DNA of 11,867 nt, from the NCBI GenBank assembly GCA_041608775.1, contig JBFISC010000106.1, positions 1 to 11,867 of the forward strand, given 5' to 3'. This DNA comes from UBA7803 sp041608775. Lineage in GTDB: Bacteria; Pseudomonadota; Gammaproteobacteria; Pseudomonadales; Azotimanducaceae. Position numbers and translations under genes: made by a program. Shown here piece by piece: positions 6,739 through 11,867 of this stretch; position 1 is the stretch's first letter, and every line of letters starts with the position of its first letter. The notes beneath the pieces were generated by a model. It saw only the letters and a program-made list of their open reading frames with translations, made no database searches and was not told where the DNA came from.

Positions 6739-6832
6739 GTCATCTCCCCATACCCCAGTGACAACCTACGTTACGGCAGTGACGGCGGGAGTCAATGACG
6801 ACCGGGACCCAGCGCACGTTCCGCGATTCGGA

Positions 6833-6850
6833 GCCGGCGCTTAAGCCGGC
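6833..6850. repeat. Inverted repeat in the divergent intergenic region
   Basis: Two copies of the self-complementary hexamer GCCGGC flank GCTTAA, between the divergent symporter and DUF3300 genes. The repeat could be an operator or simply a hairpin. The rest of 6739-6924 holds only the candidate DUF3300 promoter, a second dyad at 6861-6875, and a weak TTGACT (6790-6795, minus strand) that could serve the symporter gene. Confidence 0.4.
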
Positions 6851-6857
6851 GTTCAGC

Positions 6858-6886
6858 TTGGCAGGCGTAGCCTGCGGGGTCATGAT
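6858..6886 (+). promoter_or_regulatory. Candidate promoter of the DUF3300 gene, with a dyad in its spacer
   Basis: TTGGCA (6858-6863, five of six matches to the -35 consensus) and CATGAT (6881-6886, four of six to the -10) are separated by 17 bases. An exact inverted repeat, GCAGGC-GTA-GCCTGC (6861-6875), occupies most of the spacer. The start of transcription would be near 6893, about 30 bases before the ATG. No regulator gene is adjacent. Confidence 0.4.
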
Positions 6887-6912
6887 CAACGGCACACCGT
6901 GTCCCTGTGACC

Positions 6913-6917
6913 GGAGG
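6913..6917 (+). promoter_or_regulatory. Ribosome binding site that fixes the DUF3300 start
   Basis: GGAGG seven bases before the ATG at 6925. It lies inside the longer GTG-started frame from 6907 and so argues for the ATG. Confidence 0.7.
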
Positions 6918-6924
6918 TAACGCC

Positions 6925-8430
6925 ATGCCACGTCATGCTCAACCCCGCCGGGTCGCCAGCCGCCTGCTGCTGGCCACGATGCTGTACGTGCCGGTGGCCG
7001 TGCAGGCCGGCGAGGTCGTCGTCCACGGCGCGGGTTCCTCGGCTACCGACCGAGCGTCCGCAGCGCCCGGGACGGCGCCCGGGGTCGAGGAGATCAGCCC
7101 GGTCGCCGCTCAGCCCCTGACCGCCGACGAGCTCGATTCGCTGGTCGGTCCTGTGGCGCTGTATCCCGACGAGCTGCTGGCCATCGTCCTGCCGGCAGCG
7201 ACGTTTCCGCTGCAGCTCGTCCAGGCCGCCCGCTACCTGGATGCGCTGGCGGAGAACCCGAAGCTGCAGCCGGACCCGGAGTGGGACGAATCGGTGGTTG
7301 CCCTGCTCAACTATCCCGACGTGGTGCACAAACTCGACCAGGATCTGGACTGGACCTGGGAGCTCGGCCAGGCGGTGCTCAACCAGGAAGGCGAGGTCAT
7401 CGCAGCGGTCACGCGGTTCCGCGAGGAGGCCCATGCGAGCGGCAACCTGCGCTCCGACGAACGGCAACGGGTGGCTGCGGGCGAAGGCGCCATCGAGATC
7501 CACCCGGCCGATCCGGAGGTTCTCTACGTGCCGGACTACGAGCCGGCCGTGGTGCGCAGCCGTCGGGTGACCAGCTACCGCTACTACCCCCGGGCATATC
7601 CCGTGTACTACTACCCCTACGATCCGGGTCACTACTTTGCCAGCGGCTATTTCTGGGGGCTGACCAGCGCTTTCAGCATCGGCTGGCACACCCACAACGT
7701 TTACGTGTACCACTACGGACACCGCCGCCATCCCTACTACGGCCGCAGCTACGCCTTCGATCACTACCGCTACTGGCAGCCTTACGGGCGTCCGTACTGG
7801 CGCAGCTACAGCCACGGCAGACCTCACTACGGCCACCGCCGCGATGGAAGCCGGCGCCAGCCCGGCCGACGTTCTGGCGACGGACGGCATGACGACCGGT
7901 ACGGAGGACGCCACCGCGACGACGACTCGCACCGCCAAGCCCGCGAGCGACGCCAGGAGCAGCACGCCAGGGCCTGGCCCCGGAGCGAGCGTCCGGCGGT
8001 GACCCCGCGGTCCGGCCGGCCGGCGGGGGCGGAGACCCAGCAACCACCGCCGGGTCGGCATACCGCCACGGTGCGCTCCGGTGCGGCTCAGGCCGCCGCA
8101 TCGCGGCAATTTCAGGCCCCCCGGGGCTGGCAGCCGCGTGCCACCCAGCCACCTCGCGCGGCACAGGCCCCTCGCGCCGCGCAAGCCCCTCGTGCCGCGC
8201 AAGCCCCTCGTGCCGCGCAAGCCCCTCGTGGCGCGCAAGTCCCCCGTGCCGCCCAAGCCCCCCGCGCGGCGCAGGTGCCACGATCAGGGCGCCCGGTCAG
8301 GGCGCCCAGGGCACCCGCGGTCGCCCCGCCTGCGTCATCCTCCCCATCGGCGGTCCGGCCGCCGCGCCACAGCGGTGGGAACGACTCGGGACGCGGCGGC
8401 GGGCGGAGGTTCCAGCACCGGATTGAGTAA
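6925..8430 (+). CDS. DUF3300 family exported protein with a repetitive C-terminus
   Basis: A 501-aa protein. A signal peptide (1-28, ending VAVQA) is followed by the DUF3300 domain (about 64-212). Characteristic segments are LVGPVALYPDELLAIVLPA (73-91), LDWTWELGQAVLNQ (141-154), ASGNL (171-175) and the IEIHPADPEVLYVPDYEP segment (190-207). Residues 215-300 are very rich in Tyr, His and Arg (SYRYYPRAYPVYYYPYDPGH). Residues 300-400 are charged and Arg/His/Asp-rich. Residues 410-451 consist of seven copies of PRAAQA-like hexapeptides, and the end is Pro/Arg/Ser-rich. The family is widespread in proteobacteria with no proven function. The Tyr/His-rich part suggests surface or metal contact, which is speculation. 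ATG 6925 has a GGAGG site seven bases upstream; the in-frame GTG at 6907 lies before that site and is rejected. The signal peptide places the protein in the periplasm or outside. Confidence 0.9.
   Translation: MPRHAQPRRVASRLLLATMLYVPVAVQAGEVVVHGAGSSATDRASAAPGTAPGVEEISPVAAQPLTADELDSLVGPVALYPDELLAIVLPAATFPLQLVQAARYLDALAENPKLQPDPEWDESVVALLNYPDVVHKLDQDLDWTWELGQAVLNQEGEVIAAVTRFREEAHASGNLRSDERQRVAAGEGAIEIHPADPEVLYVPDYEPAVVRSRRVTSYRYYPRAYPVYYYPYDPGHYFASGYFWGLTSAFSIGWHTHNVYVYHYGHRRHPYYGRSYAFDHYRYWQPYGRPYWRSYSHGRPHYGHRRDGSRRQPGRRSGDGRHDDRYGGRHRDDDSHRQARERRQEQHARAWPRSERPAVTPRSGRPAGAETQQPPPGRHTATVRSGAAQAAASRQFQAPRGWQPRATQPPRAAQAPRAAQAPRAAQAPRAAQAPRGAQVPRAAQAPRAAQVPRSGRPVRAPRAPAVAPPASSSPSAVRPPRHSGGNDSGRGGGRRFQHRIE
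8152..8277 (+). repeat. 18-bp tandem repeat, seven units, coding
   Basis: Seven in-frame 18-bp units encode PRAAQA (variants PRGAQV and PRAAQV). Units at 8188-8205 and 8206-8223 are identical (CCTCGTGCCGCGCAAGCC); the outer units diverge at a few positions. The unit length is a multiple of three, so gain or loss of units by slippage would keep the reading frame. Confidence 0.9.
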
Positions 8431-8505
8431 TCGCGCCGCGCCCCGCTAAATGACTCGTCGTTCTTAAAGCCGGTATTTATATTCCGCAAACGTTGGGGCT
8501 GTGGT

Positions 8506-8534
8506 TTGTCATCCGCTACCGCCCAGCGCAGAAT
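8506..8534 (+). promoter_or_regulatory. Candidate sigma-70-type promoter for cyoE
   Basis: TTGTCA (8506-8511, five of six matches) and CAGAAT (8529-8534, four of six) are spaced by 17 bases, in the 187-bp gap between the DUF3300 gene and cyoE. The leader would be about 75 bases. I see no convincing terminator for the DUF3300 gene in the gap; the rest is unremarkable apart from a short AT-rich stretch near 8475-8485. Confidence 0.35.
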
Positions 8535-8617
8535 AATCCTCGTAATGAAGACCGGCGCGTTATCGGTCCCATCAGGGGAAGGGGCCGTGGTGGGCGCGCT
8601 CTAAGGCCGCAACAACC

Positions 8618-9520
8618 ATGAATCAGGGACACGTCGGCGTGGTCGCGCCCAGCTGGCACGACTACTTGGAGATGTGCAAGCCGCGGGTAGTGATGCTCAT
8701 GCTGATCACGGCGGCTGTGGGCATGTTTCTTGCCGTGCCGGCGAGCCAGGGGCTTCCCGCGCTCGGCATCCTCACCGCCACCATGCTCGGGATTGCCCTG
8801 GTGGCGGGCTCCGCCGCCGTCATCAATCATGTCGCCGACGCCCACATCGACGCCCGCATGTCGCGAACCGAGCGGCGACCCATGGTCCAGGGTCGGATCC
8901 CCGCGCCGCGTGCCATGCTGTTCTCCGCTGCGCTCGCCATTGCCGGCATGTCGCTGCTGACGTTCGCCGTGAATCCAGCCACCGCCTGGCTCAATCTCGT
9001 CTCCTGGGCCGGCTACGGCATCATCTACACTCTCTACCTGAAGCACCTGACGCCTCAGAACATCGTCATCGGCGGTCTGTTCGGCGCTGCCCCGCCGCTG
9101 TTCGGATGGACAGCAATTACCGGGACCATCGACCCCGAACCGCTGATTCTGGTCGGTATCATCTTCGTCTGGACCCCGCCGCACTTCTGGGCCCTGGCTC
9201 TCGACCGGCTCGACGAGTACGGCGACGCCGGCATCCCGATGCTCCCGGTGACCCACGGCGAGGCCCACACCCGGCGTCAGATCTTCGTCTATACGGTGGC
9301 GCTGGCGGTGGTCAGCCTGCTGCCCGTTGCCATCGGCATGAGCGGCCTGCTGTATCTGCTGGCGGCCCTGGGCCTGAACGGCATCTTCCTCTACTGGGCG
9401 GCGGCGATTCTCCGCCGCCGGCCGGGGGCAGAGATCCGGACGTTCCGTTATTCGATCGTCTACCTCGGGGTGCTGTTTCTGGCCCTGGTGGCAGACCATT
9501 ACCTGGCAGCACTGCTGTAA
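8618..9520 (+). CDS. cyoE: Heme o synthase (protoheme IX farnesyltransferase)
   Basis: A 300-aa integral membrane prenyltransferase of the UbiA superfamily (CyoE/CtaB/COX10). It transfers a farnesyl group to the vinyl side chain of protoheme IX to make heme o, the cofactor of bo-type oxidases and the precursor of heme a. The first aspartate-rich motif is intact: NHVADAHIDARMSRTERRPM (70-89, with N70, D74, D78, R83, T84 and R86). The second conserved block follows: WTPPHFWALALDRLDEYGDA (185-204), then GIPMLPV. LKHLTPQNIVIGGLFGAAPP (141-160) is also typical. About eight or nine membrane helices are visible and the length is normal. The ATG at 8618 has no strong ribosome site. It faces a cytochrome oxidase operon across one intervening gene and is the expected heme supplier for it. 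Also called ctaB when paired with aa3/caa3 oxidases. Confidence 0.96.
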   Translation: MNQGHVGVVAPSWHDYLEMCKPRVVMLMLITAAVGMFLAVPASQGLPALGILTATMLGIALVAGSAAVINHVADAHIDARMSRTERRPMVQGRIPAPRAMLFSAALAIAGMSLLTFAVNPATAWLNLVSWAGYGIIYTLYLKHLTPQNIVIGGLFGAAPPLFGWTAITGTIDPEPLILVGIIFVWTPPHFWALALDRLDEYGDAGIPMLPVTHGEAHTRRQIFVYTVALAVVSLLPVAIGMSGLLYLLAALGLNGIFLYWAAAILRRRPGAEIRTFRYSIVYLGVLFLALVADHYLAALL

Positions 9521-9554
9521 CCGGCATGAGGCAGCAGAGGAAGGAGAGGAAGTC

Positions 9555-10124
9555 ATGAAGATGAAGCGGCACTTTTTCGTCAGCGATGACCTGGACGATC
9601 TCGAGAAGTTCGAGGAGGAACTCGAACGGGCCGGCATCTCCACGCCGCAGATCCACGTGCTCACCCTGGACGATACCGGCGAGGAGAGTCACGCCCATCT
9701 GCACGGCGTGCAGTCGATCATGAAGAAGGACGTCATCCACTCCGGCGAGTACGGTCTGGCCGTGGGCGTCGTGGCCGCGGCACTGGTGATCGGGCTCACC
9801 TACATGATGGAGTGGTACACCTCACCGGCAGGCTGGATCCCGTTCATCTTCCTCGCCATCATCCTGCTCGGCTTCTTCACCTGGGAAGGCGGCTTCATCG
9901 GCATTCAGACCTTCAACACCAACTTCAAGCGCTTCAAGGAAGATCTGGAAGCCGGTAAACACGTGTTCTTCGTCGATCTGACCGACGCCCAGGAAGACGT
10001 GCTCGAGCGGGTCATGAAGGCGCATCCCACCGCCCGCATGGCCGGAACCGGACGCTCGACGCCGCACTGGATCGTGGCGTGGCAGCAGCGCATCAAAGGG
10101 TTGTTCACGGAGACGCTGCCTTAG
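9555..10124 (+). CDS. Two-helix membrane protein of unknown function, downstream of cyoE
   Basis: A 189-aa protein. Residues 5-60 form a small soluble domain (RHFFVSDDLDDLEKFEEEL, then ISTPQIHVLTLDD and HLHGVQSIMKKDVIHS). Two membrane helices follow (66-84 and 94-109), then a soluble C-terminal part containing GIQTFN and AGKHVFFVDL (133-142). The layout, two small alpha/beta pieces around a helical hairpin, recalls proteins that carry a general-stress-17M-like domain next to glycine-rich membrane helices. Related proteins in gammaproteobacteria are sometimes labelled as NAD/FAD-utilizing or magnesium-transport proteins; I see no nucleotide- or metal-binding motif that would justify either name. 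A purine-rich site (GGAGAGGAAG) precedes ATG 9555. It begins 34 bases after cyoE with no terminator between, so the two are probably co-transcribed. Confidence 0.8.
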   Translation: MKMKRHFFVSDDLDDLEKFEEELERAGISTPQIHVLTLDDTGEESHAHLHGVQSIMKKDVIHSGEYGLAVGVVAAALVIGLTYMMEWYTSPAGWIPFIFLAIILLGFFTWEGGFIGIQTFNTNFKRFKEDLEAGKHVFFVDLTDAQEDVLERVMKAHPTARMAGTGRSTPHWIVAWQQRIKGLFTETLP

Positions 10125-10230
10125 GTTCTACACAGGGGTTCCCTTCGGTTCCTGAAGACTCGGCGCGTCCAGTGGGGCAAGGAAGGCGCAATCCAGTGAT
10201 CGGGGGGTTGAGCGACGACGGTGATGCACG

Positions 10231-10254
10231 GGTGCTTTACCAGCAACACCTTTT
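10231..10254 (+). terminator. Probable Rho-independent terminator of the cyoE unit
   Basis: GGTGCT pairs with AGC and ACC across a three-base bulge (10231-10236 with 10242-10250), followed by TTTT. It lies 106 bases after the stop at 10124. The stem is short, so it may be weak. Its right arm is part of the 17-bp inverted repeat shared with the opposing terminator. Confidence 0.4.
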
Positions 10255-10326
10255 CGCATGTTAAGGCTCCCAGCTACGCAGGAAACCTCCAGCGGCAATC
10301 ACGCCCACTTGCGAAAAGGTGCTGCT
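10242..10326. repeat. 17-bp inverted repeat spanning the convergent intergenic region
   Basis: AGCAACACCTTTTCGCA (10242-10258) is repeated in inverse orientation as TGCGAAAAGGTGCTGCT (10310-10326), with one mismatch and a 51-base spacer. A second perfect 8-bp inverted repeat, TTAAGGCT (10261-10268) and AGCCTTAA (10349-10356), is interleaved with it. The whole lies in the 248-bp gap between the convergent cyoE and oxidase units, where I see no open reading frame worth calling. Confidence 0.85.
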
Positions 10327-10345
10327 CGGGGAGCGCTCGAGCACC
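10314..10345 (-). terminator. Probable Rho-independent terminator of the oxidase operon
   Basis: On the minus strand GGTGCTCG and CGAGCAGCACC pair (8 bp with a three-base bulge, or 6 bp without), directly followed by TTTT. It begins 27 bases after the stop of the subunit IV gene, the expected place for the end of the operon transcript. Confidence 0.6.
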
Positions 10346-10372
10346 AACAGCCTTAAAAGACGACCGCCCCGA

Positions 10373-10720
10373 TCACTCCTGAACCAGCGTGGGGTTGACG
10401 AAGAACAGCAGCCGGGTGAGGAACGTGTAGTCCGACTCCAGCGCCATCAGCGCGATGAGAATCAGAATCGCCCCAGGGGGCACCAGAATGGCGCAGACGA
10501 TGGCCATCCGCTCCCACATCATGTGCATGAAAACCGCCACGATCAGGCCGGCCTTCAGGAACATGAAGATCAGAATCAGGCTCCAGCGCAGCAAGCCCTG
10601 GAACTGCAGGTAGTCCACCATGTAGGAGAACGCGCTCAGGACGAACAGCAGTCCCCAGATCCACAGGTAAATCGCAATCGGGTGCTGCTGACCCTCTGCA
10701 TGCGCGGCGTCGCTCGACAT
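10373..10720 (-). CDS. Cytochrome c oxidase subunit IV (prokaryotic type)
   Basis: A 115-aa membrane protein with three helices (about 15-36, 43-66, 72-93). The second carries the family pattern FMFLKAGLIVAVFMHMMWER, as in bacterial subunit IV of heme-copper oxidases (CoxD/CtaF/CyoD group). This subunit has no redox centre; it stabilises the complex, contacting subunits I and III. ATG 10720 is preceded by a GGGGAG ribosome site, and the gene begins 13 bases after the subunit III stop, so it is the last gene of the oxidase operon. A terminator follows. I leave the symbol empty because coxD, ctaF and cyoD are all used for this family and the oxidase class is not visible here. Confidence 0.88.
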   Translation of the reverse strand: MSSDAAHAEGQQHPIAIYLWIWGLLFVLSAFSYMVDYLQFQGLLRWSLILIFMFLKAGLIVAVFMHMMWERMAIVCAILVPPGAILILIALMALESDYTFLTRLLFFVNPTLVQE

Positions 10721-10733
10721 GACCGTGTCTCCC

Positions 10734-11444
10734 CTACCAGAGATAGAAAAACGCGAAGATGAAAACCCACACGAGGTCGACGAAGTGCCAGTACAGGCCG
10801 AGGGTCTCGACGATCTCGTAGCGCCCTTTGCGCCCGGTGAGGAACCCCGGCCGCTCGTCGTCCAGATCTCCGCGCCTCACCTTCCAGGCGATGATGAACA
10901 GAAAGATCACGCCGAAGGTCACGTGGGTACCGTGGAACCCGGTAATCATGAAGAAGCTCGCACCGAACTGCGGCGCTCCCATCGGGTTGCCCCAGGGCCG
11001 CACGCCTTCCTGGATCAGCTTGGTCCACTCGAACGCCTGCATGCCGACGAAGCTGGCGCCGAAGATGGCGGTGACGATCAGCAGCCAGAACGTCGCGGTC
11101 TTGTTCTTCTCGTAGCCGAACTTCACCGCCATGGCCATGGTGCCGCTGGAGGTGATGAGTATGAAAGTCATGATGGCGATGAGGATCAGCGGGATATCTG
11201 CGCCGAACATGTGCAGCGCGAACACCTCGCTGGGGATCGGCCAGGGCTCCAGGGTCGACATCCGCACCGACATGTACGAAACCAGGAAGCAGGAGAAGAT
11301 GAAGGTGTCCGAAAGCAGGAAGATCCACATCATCGCCTTGCCCCAGGGTACTCCCTTGAAGGCAGACTGATCGGACGCCCAGTCCGATACGAATCCCCGC
11401 AGTCCCGGTGTCTGGCCGGGCGTACCCGGCAGCACTTCCGCCAT
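10734..11444 (-). CDS. Cytochrome c oxidase (heme-copper oxidase) subunit III
   Basis: A 236-aa membrane protein with five helices, the short form of subunit III. Typical segments: WGKAMMWIFLLSDTFIFSCF (helix 1), FFMITGFHGTHVTFGVIF (helix 4, with the HGTH motif) and the C-terminal YWHFVDLVWVFIFAFFYLW. Subunit III has no metal centre; in heme-copper oxidases it protects the catalytic core during turnover and may help proton uptake. The ATG at 11444 has an AAGGAG ribosome site eight bases upstream; the frame extends further upstream to 11552 but overlaps the preceding gene, so that start is rejected. Its neighbours are another subunit III-like gene 38 bases upstream and subunit IV 13 bases downstream, as in aa3/caa3-type oxidase operons. 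Subunits I and II should lie beyond the right edge. Confidence 0.93.
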   Translation of the reverse strand: MAEVLPGTPGQTPGLRGFVSDWASDQSAFKGVPWGKAMMWIFLLSDTFIFSCFLVSYMSVRMSTLEPWPIPSEVFALHMFGADIPLILIAIMTFILITSSGTMAMAVKFGYEKNKTATFWLLIVTAIFGASFVGMQAFEWTKLIQEGVRPWGNPMGAPQFGASFFMITGFHGTHVTFGVIFLFIIAWKVRRGDLDDERPGFLTGRKGRYEIVETLGLYWHFVDLVWVFIFAFFYLW

Positions 11445-11482
11445 GACAGGTTCTCCTTTTGTCCTGTGTCTCGAGGCGCCTC

Positions 11483-11867
11483 TCAGGAGGACGCCAGCAT
11501 TGCAAACAGCACTACCCAGACTGCCAGCAGGAAGTGCCAGTAAACGGCACAAAGCTCTTCGCCCAGCAGCACTGCGGCGCGGTCACCCCCACCGAAGAGC
11601 CGCAGCGTGGTCCGCCCCCAGGCCACCAGGCCGCCGATGAGGTGCAGCGCGTGCACGCCGGTGAGCACGAAGAAGAAGGCGCTCGCCGGGTTGGCGTCGA
11701 GGTAGTAGCCGCTCGCGTTGAGCTGCCGCCAGACCACGTACTGGCCGGCGACGAACAGCACGCTGAGCGCGCCGCCGGCGAGCAGCATGAGCTTTTCCAG
11801 CTGGGGCTGGCTGCGGCGCCCGGCGAAGTAGGCCCACTGCAGCGCGATGCTGCACAGCACCAGCACC
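11483..11867 (-). CDS. Second heme-copper oxidase subunit III-like protein (start beyond right edge)
   Basis: The C-terminal 128 codons of a membrane protein whose beginning lies outside the window. Four helices are visible. The subunit III pattern is present: SVLFVAGQYVVWRQLNASG, FFFVLTGVHALHLIGGLVAW (with the HALH motif in place of HGTH) and a C-terminal YWHFLLAVWVVLFAMLASS. A GTG occurs right at the edge, but it falls within a helix and the true start must be further upstream. It is followed after 38 bases by a second, clearly different subunit III. Adjacent divergent subunit III genes occur in some proteobacterial oxidase operons; alternatively this one could be a NorE-like relative, but nothing here shows a nitric oxide reductase. 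Confidence 0.85.
   Translation of the reverse strand, partial: VLVLCSIALQWAYFAGRRSQPQLEKLMLLAGGALSVLFVAGQYVVWRQLNASGYYLDANPASAFFFVLTGVHALHLIGGLVAWGRTTLRLFGGGDRAAVLLGEELCAVYWHFLLAVWVVLFAMLASS

Noticed and set aside
6886..8256. 456-codon open frame antisense to the DUF3300 gene
   Set aside because: It is a long shadow frame in GC-rich sequence. Its translation is Gly/Arg/Val/Ala-rich, mirrors the repeats of the sense gene and has no family pattern, while the sense strand has a signal peptide and a recognised domain.
8516..9664. 382-codon minus-strand open frame over cyoE
   Set aside because: cyoE on the plus strand has all family motifs; the antisense frame has none.
10125..10372. Riboswitch or known small RNA in the convergent gap
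   Set aside because: I recognise no conserved core of any riboswitch or housekeeping RNA, and it lies downstream of both units, where a riboswitch would not act.

Overview
The window is a stretch of GC-rich bacterial chromosome. The protein families fit a proteobacterium, most likely an aerobic gammaproteobacterium: a DUF3300 protein, a glycine-zipper 2TM protein, a heme o synthase, a cytochrome oxidase with two adjacent subunit III genes, and an outer-membrane lipoprotein. I place it no lower than that. The acidic, high-GC character would suit Chromatiales/Ectothiorhodospiraceae-like or Halomonas-like lineages, but that is a guess. I see no RNA gene, insertion sequence, integrase, CRISPR array or phage gene.

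Left third (1-3461, minus strand). Five tightly packed genes encode envelope proteins: an exported helical protein (274 aa), a cysteine-rich outer-membrane lipoprotein (178 aa), a small four-helix protein resembling MotA/TolQ/ExbB channels (199 aa), a one-helix partner, and a further exported protein cut by the left edge. The partner (265 aa) has the membrane aspartate of MotB/ExbD and a long proline-rich, TonB-like spacer. The last four genes are joined by short gaps or by overlapping stops and starts. I read this as a proton-motive-force-driven envelope machine of unassigned function. It is the best candidate here for an undescribed system.

Middle (3524-6738, minus strand). These genes look like ordinary housekeeping or accessory genes: an exported glycine-zipper protein, a GFA/CENP-V-type zinc protein with a small pentapeptide-like protein just upstream, and a sodium:solute symporter (524 aa, PanF/PutP-like fold).

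Right half. On the plus strand are a large exported DUF3300 protein with a Tyr/His-rich middle and an 18-bp tandem repeat near its C-terminus, heme o synthase (cyoE/ctaB), and a two-helix membrane protein of unknown function. Convergent on the minus strand, from the right edge inward, are the end of one heme-copper oxidase subunit III, a complete second subunit III and subunit IV. CyoE makes heme o, which is either used directly or converted to heme a for such an oxidase, so the two transcription units probably serve one respiratory enzyme. Between the converging units lies a 248-bp gap with two hairpin terminators that share a 17-bp inverted repeat, interleaved with a second inverted repeat.

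Gaps over 150 bp are 6739-6924 (divergent promoter region), 8431-8617 (probable cyoE promoter) and 10125-10372 (terminator region). No gap exceeds 300 bp.
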